Shown here one piece after another: positions 53,423-62,364 of a stretch of DNA of 62,364 nucleotides. Source of the stretch: CAZHAX01 sp964530325 (GTDB lineage Bacteria; Chloroflexota; Anaerolineae; B4-G1); contig CAZHAX010000017.1 of NCBI GenBank assembly GCA_964530325.1, positions 1-62,364 on the forward strand. The letters run 5' to 3'. A model generated the notes under the pieces. The model made no database searches, had not been told where the DNA came from, and was given only the letters and a program-made list of their open reading frames with translations. Numbering within the stretch: position 1 is the first letter of the stretch; every line of letters begins with the position of its first letter. The translations under genes were made by a program, and so were the position numbers.

Positions 53423-53920
53423 ATGATAAGGCAACTGGGGCCCGAAGATGCCGAGGAGTACGTAGCCTTGCGGCGCGAGGCGCTGCTCGACTCGCCGCTC
53501 TCGTTCGCCCGCTCTCCGGACGATGACCCGGTGCTCTCTATCGACGTCTGCCGCGAGCGGCTACGGCAGGCGCCGGACTCGGTGGCCATCGGCGCCTTCG
53601 GCAGCGGCCTGGTCGGCGTTGTGGGCCTCCATCGCGACGAGCGCATCAAGTACGCTCACAAAGCGCATCTCTGCGGCATGTACGTGGCGCCGGGTCGTCG
53701 GCGCCAAGGGCTCGGAGCGCTGCTTGTCGGCGCTGCGATAGCCCACGCCAGGACACTACCTGGCGTCTCGTGGGTCCATCTCAGCGTGACCTCGGAGGCC
53801 GCGACGGCCAGGAGGCTCTACGAGCGGGCTGGGTTCCGCGCCTGGGGCACGGAGCCGGACGCGCTCCGTCACTCGGGCGAAAGCGTGACCTCCCACCACA
53901 TGGCCCTGGCGCTCGAGTGA
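53423..53920 (+). CDS. GNAT family N-acetyltransferase
   Basis: 165 aa from the ATG at 53423. HLCGMYVAPGRRRQGLGALLVGAAI is the acetyl-CoA motif (R/Q-x-x-G-x-G/A) and RRLYERAGFRAWG motif B. It follows the SIS gene by about 70 bases and could be part of the same transcript. Substrate unknown. Confidence 0.88.
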   Translation: MIRQLGPEDAEEYVALRREALLDSPLSFARSPDDDPVLSIDVCRERLRQAPDSVAIGAFGSGLVGVVGLHRDERIKYAHKAHLCGMYVAPGRRRQGLGALLVGAAIAHARTLPGVSWVHLSVTSEAATARRLYERAGFRAWGTEPDALRHSGESVTSHHMALALE

Positions 53921-54016
53921 CCGGGCCGGCGTGGGCCCGGCTCTGCTGCCATACTCACGGCGACGGCAGCGGGACCGCTCGCCGCACGGTCTCTGGGTGG
54001 CAGAGGGCTGGAGGAT

Positions 54017-54232
54017 ATGAACGACTCGATTCGTGAGCTTCGCGGCGGCAACATGGATATTGACCTGATTCCCAACGACGGGCTGGGTTGGGTGCGGGAC
54101 CTGTGCCCCCGGAACGAGGCGGAGAAGGTCACTATCCACAAGTGCGCCGTGAAGGACACGTCCATCTGTCCTCACTTCCGGGGCATCAGGGCGCCGGACA
54201 CCGTGCTCTGTGCCTACGAAGGATCCGAATAG
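54017..54232 (+). CDS. Small cysteine-containing protein
   Basis: 71 aa; ATG after GGAGGATATG-type site. Four Cys (CPRNEAEKVTIHKCAVKDTSICPHFRG, then LCAYEG) could bind a metal or form a small domain. The internal start at MDIDLIPNDG is also possible. No homologue is recalled. It precedes the ATC-hydrolase-like gene. Confidence 0.55.
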   Translation: MNDSIRELRGGNMDIDLIPNDGLGWVRDLCPRNEAEKVTIHKCAVKDTSICPHFRGIRAPDTVLCAYEGSE

Positions 54233-54354
54233 GACAGCTTCACGCGGCCGGTCTGCCTTGCGGCGGGCCAGGAGTGGGGGTACACTGCACCGCGGCGCCA
54301 CGCTGACCAGGCGACGTGCCATGGTGCACTCTTGGAGCAGGCGGCATAGCTGAA

Positions 54355-54804
54355 TTGGACGAAGGCCTGAGGCATTTCCTTGAGCACTGGGTCTCCGGGC
54401 TGATGGCTGGGCTGGAGGGCGTGGACGAGCGCGCCCGCGCCGCCATCCTGCGCGAGTGCGGGAAGGCCTGCGCAAGATCGTTCACAGCCGAGGTCTTCAG
54501 GGAGGCCAAGAGGGGCGCCGGAGACCTGGATAGCTTTCTGGCCGCGCTGGCACAGCGCTTTCCGGGGGCGACGTACGAGATGCTCGGGCCTGGGGAGATC
54601 AGGGTGCAGTACGCTTCCTGCGCCTGTGACCTGGTCGAGCAAGGCCTGACCGCCTCTCCGCTGCTGTGCGAGTGCTCAGCCCACAACCTGCAGGAGAACT
54701 TCGAGCAGGCTCTGGGCGTGCCGGTGACTGTGGCTCTGAAGACGACGATTCTCCAAGGATCGGACCGCTGTCGCTTCCTGGTGTCGCTGAAAGGCGACGG
54801 CTGA
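54355..54804 (+). CDS. ATC-hydrolase-like protein
   Basis: 149 aa from a TTG at 54355; a GTG at 54316 is the alternative. The ILRECGKACARSF segment and the C-terminal CACDLVEQGLTASPLLCECS...ILQGSDRCRFLVSL resemble the L-2-amino-thiazoline-4-carboxylate hydrolase family, whose members keep Cys clusters near the C-terminus. The similarity is by pattern only, so the function is uncertain. It is 16 bases upstream of the DUF362 gene. Confidence 0.6.
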   Translation: MDEGLRHFLEHWVSGLMAGLEGVDERARAAILRECGKACARSFTAEVFREAKRGAGDLDSFLAALAQRFPGATYEMLGPGEIRVQYASCACDLVEQGLTASPLLCECSAHNLQENFEQALGVPVTVALKTTILQGSDRCRFLVSLKGDG

Positions 54805-54820
54805 TAGCACAGACGCCGAT

Positions 54821-55891
54821 ATGGGTAGAGATGAGCAGGTGACGCCCGAGCTGACGCGAAGGCAATTCATGATTCTGGGCGCTGCCGCCGCGGCGGGCGG
54901 GCTGCTCTCTGCCTGCGCTCGGGAGTCAACTAGTGCGGCCCTGGCGACGGGCGGGAATGCTGCGACCGGCCTGCCGGCAGCCAGCGCCACGCCCGAGCCG
55001 ACCGCGGCGGCGCGCCGCCCGGAGGTGGTCCGATTCTACCCGGATGTCCCGAGCAAGGTCGTGCGCGCCAGACATGCCGGCGTATCGCAGGATGGCAGCC
55101 TGTCCCCGGCCGCTCTGCGAGAGATGCTCGACTCTTCGATCACCGAGCTGACCGGCCTCTACGAAGCGTCCGAAGCCTGGGGTGCCCTGTTCGCGCCGGA
55201 GGAGAGAGTCGCCATCAAGGTCAACGCAGGCTGGTCCGGCATTCACCCGCCGTTGGTCATGGCCGTGACTGAGCGGCTCCAGCAGGCGGGGGTTCCTCCC
55301 GAGAAGATCGTCATCTACGAGGACCACACGACGAGGCTGGAGATTGCCGGCTTCCCGATCAACGAGGACGGGCCCGGGGTGCGCTGCTACGGTGACGCCG
55401 GCTACGATCCCTACGAATGGACGCTCGTCGACGAGGCCGTCATGCTCAACTCGGTTCTCATGAGCTGCGATGCGCTCATCAACATGCCGGTCCTGAAGAC
55501 CCACTCGATGGCCGGCATCTCCTGTGCCCTGAAGAACCATTACGGCTCGTTCCACAAGCCCAGCGCATATCACCATCCGCGGCTGGCCGAGGGCATAGGG
55601 GGCCTGAACGCACTGCCGCCGATCAGGGACCGCACTCGCCTGATCGTCGCCGATGCGCTGGACCTCAACTTCGGCAGCGACAGGCTCGAGGAATCGATTC
55701 TGATGGGCTTCGACCCCGTTGCGATTGATGCGGTGGGGCTGCAGCTGTGCATCGGTCTGCGCACGTCGGCGGGGCGGAGCACCGAAGCGACATTACGGCT
55801 CGCCAGCGGCTGGCTGGAGGCAGCGGCCAGGCGCGGGGTGGGCACGAACGATCCGCGAAGCATCGAGCTGGCGGAGACGGATGCGGGATAG
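54821..55891 (+). CDS. Secreted DUF362 lipoprotein
   Basis: 356 aa. A twin-arginine signal (TRRQFMILGAAAAAGG) with a lipobox LLSAC is followed by a Pro/Thr-rich linker and a DUF362 domain: VAIKVNAGWSGIHPP, YEDHTTRLEIAG, NMPVLKTHSMAGISCALKNHYGSFHKP. DUF362 proteins may bind iron-sulfur or other cofactors. It is probably exported folded and tethered to the membrane. Confidence 0.85.
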   Translation: MGRDEQVTPELTRRQFMILGAAAAAGGLLSACARESTSAALATGGNAATGLPAASATPEPTAAARRPEVVRFYPDVPSKVVRARHAGVSQDGSLSPAALREMLDSSITELTGLYEASEAWGALFAPEERVAIKVNAGWSGIHPPLVMAVTERLQQAGVPPEKIVIYEDHTTRLEIAGFPINEDGPGVRCYGDAGYDPYEWTLVDEAVMLNSVLMSCDALINMPVLKTHSMAGISCALKNHYGSFHKPSAYHHPRLAEGIGGLNALPPIRDRTRLIVADALDLNFGSDRLEESILMGFDPVAIDAVGLQLCIGLRTSAGRSTEATLRLASGWLEAAARRGVGTNDPRSIELAETDAG

Positions 55892-56079
55892 GGTGCCTGG
55901 CGCTGTCCGCCCCAGAGCCTGGGGACCGAACTACGGCAGACTACGCTCGCTCTGTGGCGCGAGCGACAGCTGGCCGATCCCGGCTCGGAACGGGCGGAAC
56001 GGCCCGGTCGCCTGCGTGCTTGTCTGCTGAGCGGCCGAGGGCCCTGGACGGGCATCTCTGAGTAACAGGAGGCTGGCAA

Positions 56080-56577
56080 GTGAAAAAGCGGGGACCTCAC
56101 GGTGGAGAGCTCTTTGGCATCATGCTGCTGGGAAGCGTCGCCATAGATGTGGCGGCTTGTGTGTGGATCAGTCCGCAGCTGCTGCGCGTCCCCTGCCTCT
56201 GGGCCAATGGAATCGTGTCTGCGCTGTCCATAGCCCTTGGCTTGGCCGCGCTGATTGCCGGCAGTCTGCTGGGCTATGCCTCTCATGAGGCGTTCAAACA
56301 GGCGGTGTCGCCCAGGGGAGAAGTGAAGCACGTCCTGAAGACAGGTCCCTACCGCCTGGTCAGGCATCCCTTCTACCTCTCGCTGATCCTGATCGCACTC
56401 GGGTTCTTTCTGCTGCTCAGGTCGTACGCCTTGCTGGCGGGGCTGCTGGCGGTGGCGGTGACGCTGATGGCCGAGGCGCGGGAGGAGGAGCGCGTGCTGG
56501 TAGAGCTTTTTCGTGAGGAGTATCTGAGCTACCAGGAGCACACCGGCATGCTCGTTCCAAGACGGCCCCGGCGCTGA
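56080..56577 (+). CDS. Isoprenylcysteine carboxyl methyltransferase (ICMT)-like protein
   Basis: 165 aa from a GTG after CAGGAGGCTGGCAA. Four membrane helices and the C-terminal TGPYRLVRHPFYLSLIL...REEERVLVELFREEYLSYQEH segment define the ICMT/phospholipid methyltransferase group, which uses SAM at the membrane. The substrate is probably a lipid or an isoprenoid. Confidence 0.85.
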   Translation: MKKRGPHGGELFGIMLLGSVAIDVAACVWISPQLLRVPCLWANGIVSALSIALGLAALIAGSLLGYASHEAFKQAVSPRGEVKHVLKTGPYRLVRHPFYLSLILIALGFFLLLRSYALLAGLLAVAVTLMAEAREEERVLVELFREEYLSYQEHTGMLVPRRPRR

Positions 56578-56666
56578 AGCCCTGGTCTCTGCTCGCAGGA
56601 GCAGGCGGCTCCACTGAAAGCGGATCTCGCCGTTCGTGCGTCTAGCAGCAATGACGAGCGGAGCGC

Positions 56667-56780
56667 GTGGCCCGCTTCGTCAGCGAGTTCACCTCCTGGG
56701 GGGCGACTCGGGCGGACATCCAAGCCGTCACCCTGGTCGGCTCCTGGGCCAGGGGTACGGCGGACGAGTGTCGGCGGGCC
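56667..56780 (+). pseudogene. Nucleotidyltransferase N-terminal remnant
   Basis: The short frame VARFVSEFTSWGATRADIQAV, then TLVGSWARGTADE, is the start of a minimal nucleotidyltransferase (helix, then GSWARG loop). The D-x-D that should follow about 10 residues later is missing; the frame drifts into Arg/Ala-rich codons until the TIR gene. This is a truncated remnant. Confidence 0.6.
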
Positions 56781-56963
56781 GTCTGCTGTCGCCGGCACCC
56801 GGCCTTGTCGCAGGGGAGAACTGAGGGTACACTTGAGGAGCGGGCGCGACCGCAGCGCCGGCAGGCAGGCCAGACCAAACAAGAGGCGGCCGGCTTGGCC
56901 CGGCCCTGGACAGACCGCCCTCTCCGGCCCGGGCCGTCTCGAGCACTGAAGCAAGGAGCGAGT

Positions 56964-57491
56964 ATGCCAGCACCAGCCAGACCGAGTTCGCATTCAACGG
57001 GCAAGCAGAGCTTCCAGCTTTTCATAGTCCACCTTCCCGAGTACAAATCGTCCGCCATCAAGCTTCGCGACGCCCTCAGCGCCTTCGACGTAGCCGGGTT
57101 CGTGGCCCACGCGCGCGCCCAGCGAACGCCCAAGTGGCAGGAGAACGTGATGGACCAGCTCCGCTCGTCCGATGCGCTGGTGGCCCTGCTTCACAAGGGC
57201 TTCTACGAGAACGAGTGGACGCAGCAGGAGATCGGCGCCGCGGTTGGGTGCGGCCTTCTCGTCATTCCTGTCACCTTCGGAGAAGAGCCTCGCGGCTTCA
57301 TCGGTCACTACGAGCCGCTGCAGGGAAAAGGCAAGTCGTACGACCGGCTGGCCGATGAGCTGCGGCGCGTGCTGAAGGGCCATCCGCAGACCAGAACGAG
57401 GATGGCGGAATCGCTGATGGGTAGGGTAGTGGCTTCCGACATCTATAGACAGGCAGTGCAGGCTACCAGGCCGCCCGAGGAGGCTGAGTAG
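56964..57491 (+). CDS. TIR domain protein
   Basis: 175 aa from the ATG at 56964 after AAGGAGCG. A single TIR domain (residues about 17-140): FQLFIVHLPEYKSSAIKL, SDALVALLHKGFY, WTQQEIGAAVGCGLLVIPVTFG. The Glu in WTQQEIG (E89) is in the place of the NADase catalytic Glu. No other domain follows beyond a short tail. Bacterial TIR proteins can hydrolyse NAD+ in anti-phage defence or act in signalling. The neighbours are a nucleotidyltransferase remnant and a CPBP protease, not a known defence system. Confidence 0.82.
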   Translation: MPAPARPSSHSTGKQSFQLFIVHLPEYKSSAIKLRDALSAFDVAGFVAHARAQRTPKWQENVMDQLRSSDALVALLHKGFYENEWTQQEIGAAVGCGLLVIPVTFGEEPRGFIGHYEPLQGKGKSYDRLADELRRVLKGHPQTRTRMAESLMGRVVASDIYRQAVQATRPPEEAE

Positions 57492-57620
57492 AGGCCTCTG
57501 TCGCCGATCCCCGTCGGACGCAGTCTACATAACGCTGGCGAGGGCTGCTGGTGAATCCTGCTACGTACAGAGGTATGGGGAGGGATCGCTGGAGCGGCTG
57601 CAGCCGAAGGAGGAGATCGG

Positions 57621-58270
57621 ATGTCCCCAGAAACGCCGAGACGGAGGGTCGTCGTCTATGCCCTGGTCGCGCTCCTGGTCTTCGCCGTCAGCAGGCTGGT
57701 CTATTCCGCCCTGTTCCTGTTCCTCATTGCTCCCATCCTCATTGTCCTGCTTGTCGAGAGACGGAGCCTGACATCGATCGGATTCGTATGGGAGAAGGAT
57801 AGGATTGGCCAGTATGTTGGTATGCCCTCCTCTGCTTTGTGAGCCAGGTGGGGACGCTGGCCCTGGTGGTGATGGGCGTTAGATACCTGTGCGGGTATCC
57901 CTATCACCTGGCGCCGCCGGAGAACCTGCTCGTTGAGTTCGTCGGCCAACTCTACATAGTGGGCCTACCGGAGGAAGTCTACTACCGCGGCTATCTGCAG
58001 ACGAGGCTGGGTCATCTGCTGGGGGAGAGAGCCGGCTTGCTCGCCAGTTCCACGATCTTCGGCATAGCTCACGTTGTCTCCCGCGTTGAGGAGCATGGAA
58101 TGGGCTACCTGGGGCCGGCCACTGTGATCGGCCTCGGCGCCTTCCTGGGCGCGCTGGTATTCGGCTACACGCTGATTCGAACCAGGAGCTTGTATCCTTC
58201 GATAGTAGGTCACATAGCGACGAACTTGTTCGCCAGCGGCATCGTGGCTCTCTTGCTCGGGGCTTCCTGA
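57621..58270 (+). pseudogene. CPBP intramembrane metalloprotease, split by a frameshift near 57824
   Basis: The first frame (57621-57842) gives two helices ending ...KDRIGQYVG, then drifts to a stop. The second frame, from about 57826 (YALLCFVSQVGTLALV), runs to 58270 with the catalytic motifs LPEEVYYRGYL (EExxxR), FGIAH and HIATNLF. A missing G in GTTGG-TATG would restore a single 216-aa protein. Members cleave prenylated or membrane proteins (Abi group) and include phage-resistance genes. Either a sequencing error or a recently broken gene. Confidence 0.82.
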
Positions 58271-58398
58271 TCCTCCAGGGCAGAGGTTGACCTGGCGCCT
58301 GTTCCCACCGAGGATCTGATAGCGAGAACGTAATGACGCTGGTCCGCGAGCCCCACCACCTGGCTGCTGTGCCAGCGGGCAGGCTATAGGCGCCAGTG

Positions 58399-59694
58399 CT
58401 ACTTCCGGTCCGCCTGTGGCACGTAGGCGGCCAGTTTCTGCCCGGCAAAGATCGGCTGGAGCCGGGCGAAGCGCTGCCGTCCGTCTTCCAGTGGTATCGC
58501 CGGCCAGGAATCGCCGATGAGCGGCCGGGCGTAGCGGACGAAGTCGTCGGTCACGTCGAGCCGACTGGCGGCGAGCCACTGGCTGGGGAACGTACGCTCG
58601 GAGTCGGCGACCAGTTCCAGCGCCACCTTGTCGTAGCGCACGCTGTAGGCCGGCCCCGCATCGCGCAGGATCGTCGACATGTAGCCCGAACCATCCTCGA
58701 TGGCGATCTGCACCGCCTTCCGGCCCACCTGATACGCCTCCTCCAGGTCGACCGTCGAGGCGTAGATCATGTTGTGGCGCTGATCGGTGCCGGGTACGTT
58801 GCCCCGCGCCGCTCCCTTCGCCGGCAGCCCGACCTGGTTGAGGTGATTGACCACCACCCGCTCGACGGTCAGCTGGCTGGAGGAGAACTCGACGTGGCCG
58901 AAGGAATCCCGCCGCTCGCCCAGGCCGCCCACCGGGAATCCCTCGCTGACCACCAGCATGCAGCGCTTGCGGTCCCGCACGACGTCGCTGACCGCGTCGG
59001 CCAGATCCTCCACCGTTAGGCCTGCTTCCGCCATCGCAATCAACAAGGGCATCTCGCGGCCCGGGTCGGCCAGGCGGGCCGCCGCGGGGATGAAGCCGAT
59101 CTTGCGGCCCATCGCCTGCATGACCAGAACCGGGTCGGCGGGGCAGGAGCCGGCATTCTCTTCGTTCGCGTTCTGCACGGTCAGCGCCCAGTAGCGGGCG
59201 GTGCTGCCGTAGCCGGGCGTGTGATCGATCAGCTTGAACTCCGAATCGCCCACGTCGTTGTCGATCGTCTTCGGCACGCCTGCGGCCACGAGGTCGAGCC
59301 CTCGCCGGGCGGCCAGCTGGGCCACCTTGTGGGCGGTGCCCATGCTGTCGTTGCCGCCGTTGTAGAAGAAGTAGCCCACGTCGTGAGCCTTGAAGACCTG
59401 CACGATCCGCTCGGAGTCCTCCTCCTGGCCCGGCTTCAGCTTGTAGCGACAGGTGCCGATCGCGCCTGCCGCCGGCGTCGTACTCAAGAGAGCGATCTCC
59501 TCCTCAGGCTGCGCCGATAGGTCGAGCAGCTTCTCCCCCAGCACGCCCTCGATGCCGTGGTAGCCGGCGTAGACCGTGCCGAACTGGTCGGGGTTCTCGC
59601 GGCAGCCATCCACCACACCCCGCAGCGAGGCGTTGATCACCGGAGTGGGCCCGCCGCTCTGGGCGACGACGACGTTTCGCGGTCCTCTTGTCAT
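58399..59694 (-). CDS. 6-phosphofructokinase, PPi-dependent type
   Basis: 431 aa. NGGNDSMGTAHKVA keeps the Asp and PKTIDNDVGDSEF keeps the Lys that mark diphosphate-dependent enzymes rather than ATP-dependent ones (GGDG / PGTIDND). GYGSTARYWA and the MGRKIGFIPA block are present. It phosphorylates fructose 6-phosphate reversibly with PPi. Start ATG 59694. It follows gnd by 48 bases in the same direction. Confidence 0.9.
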   Translation of the reverse strand: MTRGPRNVVVAQSGGPTPVINASLRGVVDGCRENPDQFGTVYAGYHGIEGVLGEKLLDLSAQPEEEIALLSTTPAAGAIGTCRYKLKPGQEEDSERIVQVFKAHDVGYFFYNGGNDSMGTAHKVAQLAARRGLDLVAAGVPKTIDNDVGDSEFKLIDHTPGYGSTARYWALTVQNANEENAGSCPADPVLVMQAMGRKIGFIPAAARLADPGREMPLLIAMAEAGLTVEDLADAVSDVVRDRKRCMLVVSEGFPVGGLGERRDSFGHVEFSSSQLTVERVVVNHLNQVGLPAKGAARGNVPGTDQRHNMIYASTVDLEEAYQVGRKAVQIAIEDGSGYMSTILRDAGPAYSVRYDKVALELVADSERTFPSQWLAASRLDVTDDFVRYARPLIGDSWPAIPLEDGRQRFARLQPIFAGQKLAAYVPQADRK

Positions 59695-59742
59695 GACTTC
59701 ACACCTCTCGCGATGGTGGGAGCCCGCTCCTGGCCCTGCAGC

Positions 59743-61197
59743 CTAGACCACGTAGGTGCCGGAGACGGTGGTCCCTCCCGCACCGGTCCAATTGGTGTGG
59801 AAGAACTCGCCCCGCGGCTTGTCCACGCGCTCGTAGGTGTGGGCTCCGAAGTAGTCCCGCTGGGCCTGGAGGATGTTGGCCGGCAGGCGCTCGCTGCGAT
59901 AGCCGTCGTAGTAGGCCAGGGCGCTGCCGAAGGCGGGGACGGGAATGCCGTTGGTCACGGCCAGGGCGACGACTCGACGCCAGGCATCCTGGCAGCGGTC
60001 GATCGCGTCCCTGAAGTAGGGGGCCAGCAGCAGGTTGGCCAGGTCCGGCCTGGCGTCGAAGGCCTCCTTGATCCGCTCCAGGAACTGGGCGCGGATGATG
60101 CACCCCTCCCGCCACAGCAGGGCAACGCGACCGTACTTAAGGTCCCACTCGTGCTCGAGGGAGGCCATCTTGAGCAGCTGGAATCCCTGGGCGTAGGAGC
60201 AGATCTTGCTGGCGTAGAGTGCCTGACGTATCTCCTCGATCAAGACGGCCTTGTCCCCATCGTAGGCCGGGGCGGGGCCTCTCAGGATCTTGCTCGCCTC
60301 CACGCGCTGGCTCTTGATCGCCGACATGAAGCGAGCGAACACGGCCTCGGCGACGGTAGGGGCGGGCGTGCCCATGTCGAGCGCGCTCTGGCTGGTCCAC
60401 TTGCCGGTGCCCTTCTGGCCCGCCGTGTCCAGGATGACGTCCACCATTGGCCTGCCCGTCTCCTCGTCCACATAGGCCAGTATGTCGCCCGTGATCTCGA
60501 CCAGGTAGCTGTCCAGCTCACCGTTGTTCCACTCCCTGAACACCTCGTGCATCTCGGCCGGCGCCATCCCCAGGAGGTGCTTCATCAGGAAGTAGGCTTC
60601 GGCGATCATCTGCATGTCGCCATACTCGATGCCGTTATGCACCATCTTGACGTAGTGGCCGGCGCCATCCCTGCCAACCCAGTCGCAGCAAGGGGTGCCG
60701 TCCGCTACCTTGGCCGCGATAGCCTGCAGGATAGGCTTGACATGCGGCCAGGCCTCGGGGCTGCCGCCGGGCATGATGCTGGGACCGTGGAGCGCCCCTT
60801 CCTCGCCGCCGGAGACGCCGGTGCCGATGTACAGCAGTCCCTTCTTCTCCAGGTAGTCTGTCCTCCGGATGGTGTCTCCGAAGAAGCTGTTCCCGCCGTC
60901 GATGACGATGTCCCCCTTGTCCAGGTGGGGCAGCAGCTGTTCGATGAAGTCGTCGACGGGCTGGCCGGCCTTGATCATGAGCATCGCCTTGCGCGGCTTG
61001 GCCAGTGCGTCACAGAACTCCTCCACGCTGCGCGCGCCGATGATCCTCTTCCCCTTGGCCCGGCCCCCGACAAAGCTGTCCACCTTGCTGACCGTGCGGT
61101 TGTAGCAGGCCACGGTGAATCCCCTGCTCTCCATGTTGAGGATCAGATTCTCGCCCATCACCGCCAGGCCGACCACGCCGATATCCGCCTTCTTCAT
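59743..61197 (-). CDS. gnd: 6-phosphogluconate dehydrogenase, decarboxylating
   Basis: 484 aa, the long form. GVVGLAVMGENLILNMESRGF (NADP site), DGGNSFFGDTIRR, GTGVSGGEEGALHGPSIMPGG, the catalytic HNGIEYGDMQMIAEAY and the C-terminal FHTNWTGAGG are all seen. It oxidises 6-phosphogluconate to ribulose 5-phosphate with CO2 release. ATG after GGAGGGATTCGTA. The next gene downstream is the phosphofructokinase. Confidence 0.96.
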   Translation of the reverse strand: MKKADIGVVGLAVMGENLILNMESRGFTVACYNRTVSKVDSFVGGRAKGKRIIGARSVEEFCDALAKPRKAMLMIKAGQPVDDFIEQLLPHLDKGDIVIDGGNSFFGDTIRRTDYLEKKGLLYIGTGVSGGEEGALHGPSIMPGGSPEAWPHVKPILQAIAAKVADGTPCCDWVGRDGAGHYVKMVHNGIEYGDMQMIAEAYFLMKHLLGMAPAEMHEVFREWNNGELDSYLVEITGDILAYVDEETGRPMVDVILDTAGQKGTGKWTSQSALDMGTPAPTVAEAVFARFMSAIKSQRVEASKILRGPAPAYDGDKAVLIEEIRQALYASKICSYAQGFQLLKMASLEHEWDLKYGRVALLWREGCIIRAQFLERIKEAFDARPDLANLLLAPYFRDAIDRCQDAWRRVVALAVTNGIPVPAFGSALAYYDGYRSERLPANILQAQRDYFGAHTYERVDKPRGEFFHTNWTGAGGTTVSGTYVV

Positions 61198-61304
61198 TAC
61201 GAATCCCTCCGTCAGGTGTCAGATGCGAAGCCTGCGCCGCCCGGCGCCGCTGCCAGTTCCTGAAACCCCTGGCCAGCACCAACCCGCCTTCAGTTCTTCA
61301 CGTT

Positions 61305-62364
61305 TCACTCTTCACGCTTCAGACGATACAGCATCTCACCCGCCTTGGGCACGACGAGGACCCCTTCGTCCTCCCGGCCTTCCCATTGGGCCAGGTCTAT
61401 GCCGTCCGGATCCTGGTATCCCAGCCCGACTGCTCGCAGCGCTCGCGGGGGATGCCCGTTGCCAGCGTCACTTTGATGCGAGGGCTCTCCAGTCCGCTCG
61501 TGGCGTCATACGTTCCGCTTCCTCTTGGATGCGTGGAGTGGGCCAGCACGCCCCAAGGGTAACGCTTGAAGCGATCCCACTGCTCGACGAAGTAGTCGCG
61601 CACGTGGTAGCCGACCTCGTCGATCAGCTTTCCGTGCGTGTACGAGATCTCGCTGACGTGTGGGGCGAAGATGACCACCTCGCCGCCGTCGGCAATCGCC
61701 GGCTCCAGCTTGTACATACCCTTGGCCGCCGTCCACAGGTCATTGTACATCTGGGGTATGGTGGAGAGCACCCTCTGCAGCGGCTTCTCCACGAACACGA
61801 TGTGGCGTTGGGCGGAGAGGTCGGCCGCCGCATCCCAGGCCTCCTCCGCCGTCCCGGCGAAGAGGCCTGCCAGCCCGCCTTCCACAACCACCAGGGCGAA
61901 GCAGAGCCTCGGCACCGGGATGAGCGACGCTGCCCGGTCGATCACCGCGCGGACCGGCGTCTCCTTCCTGCCGATGATCTCCATGCTGGTTCTCAGCGCG
62001 CCCAGCCAGTGCGTGAAGTTGATCATCTCCGGGCCGCTGATGCCGGGGAAGAAGTACTTGTTGCCGCCGGAGAAGCCCACGACTTCGTGGGGGAAGACCG
62101 GGCCGCAGACTACCAGCCGGTCGTACTTCTGGACGAGCCGGTTGATCCTGACCGGCACGTCCCCGGCCAGCAGCCCCTCCGAGAGCTGCTCTGTCTCGCC
62201 GGCGGTGATCGCGCCCAGCGTGACCAGCGCATCCGGCAGGTCCCAATGGTGGTTGGAGAGGCCGAGTCCTGCGAACGTCGTGGCCCGTTCCTCCGCCGTG
62301 ATGCCCACTAGCCGGAGCAGCGCCTCCTCGCTCATCGGCTGATGGGTTCCCAGCGCCACCAGGT
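61305..62364 (-). CDS. Lactate racemase LarA-like (DUF2088) protein, 5' end outside window, one frameshift
   Basis: The visible part carries the LarA segments VALGTHQPMSEE, LSNHHWDLPDALVTLG, VCGPVFPHEVVGFSGGNKYFFPG and FVEKPLQRVLSTIPQM. The continuous frame stops at 61397, but the C-terminal sequence GLGYQDPDGIDLAQWEG and VLVVPKAGEMLYRLK continues in another frame to a TGA at 61305. One missing G near 61425 explains it. LarA enzymes use a nickel pincer cofactor; the true substrate may be another 2-hydroxyacid. It is the first of three minus-strand genes with gnd and the phosphofructokinase. Confidence 0.82.

Noticed and set aside
59557..61263. 568-codon plus-strand frame opposite gnd
   Set aside because: Antisense shadow of gnd, whose conserved motifs are all on the minus strand.
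1..62364. CRISPR array, tRNA or rRNA genes, insertion sequences
   Set aside because: No regularly spaced repeats, tRNA-like T-loops, rRNA segments or transposase motifs were recognised by reading; a dedicated tRNA scan was not possible.

Overview
The window looks like one contig from a high-GC bacterium, most plausibly Chloroflexota (Anaerolineae-like). This is an inference. It rests on secreted proteins ending in an LPLVLR-type tail, monoderm-style lipoproteins, classical TTGACA/TATAAT promoters and strong AGGAGG ribosome binding sites. No rRNA, tRNA, CRISPR array or transposase was recognised. Several genes carry single-base frameshifts, some in short G or C runs, so part of the apparent gene decay may be consensus error.

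Layout. 1-4 kb: a duplicated, partial SSB-like protein, a palindrome-rich spacer and an Lnt-like nitrilase-fold membrane protein. 3.8-8.9 kb: three tandem secreted beta-helix proteins, two of them recent duplicates. 8.9-12 kb: small membrane proteins, a YbjQ-family gene behind a hairpin that masks its ribosome site, and a GrdB-family selenoprotein read through an in-frame TGA, followed by a methyltransferase. 12-20 kb, minus strand: ssb, a second OB-fold SSB-like gene, a frameshifted solute-binding lipoprotein, a TPR surface protein and a membrane-anchored subtilase.

21-27 kb is the most coherent block. An NrtR-type Nudix regulator is followed by nadE-nadC-nadA-nadB-thiD. Both transcription units start from near-perfect promoters whose start sites are covered by GTGT-N7-ACAC operators in the same geometry, so NrtR probably controls itself and de novo NAD synthesis.

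27-43 kb is a plus-strand run of mostly single genes: slipin, ferritin-VIT fusion, an antitoxin-like/nucleotidyltransferase pair, PAP2, ThuA, SDR, PNPOx-like, an orphan solute-binding lipoprotein, VOC, two HExxH proteins, YdjM-like, GNAT, deaminase, toroid-fold protein, aldo/keto reductase, TPR/DUF2007 and AlkD-like. 44-53 kb is carbohydrate-related: a GH51 arabinofuranosidase, then a tight GH13 / GH4 / BadF-type kinase / SIS isomerase cluster that could hydrolyse, phosphorylate and isomerise (amino)sugars. 53-58 kb is accessory: GNAT, a small Cys-rich protein, an ATC-hydrolase-like protein, DUF362, ICMT-like, a nucleotidyltransferase remnant, a TIR protein and a frameshifted CPBP protease. 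58-62 kb, minus strand: larA-like, gnd and a PPi-type phosphofructokinase.
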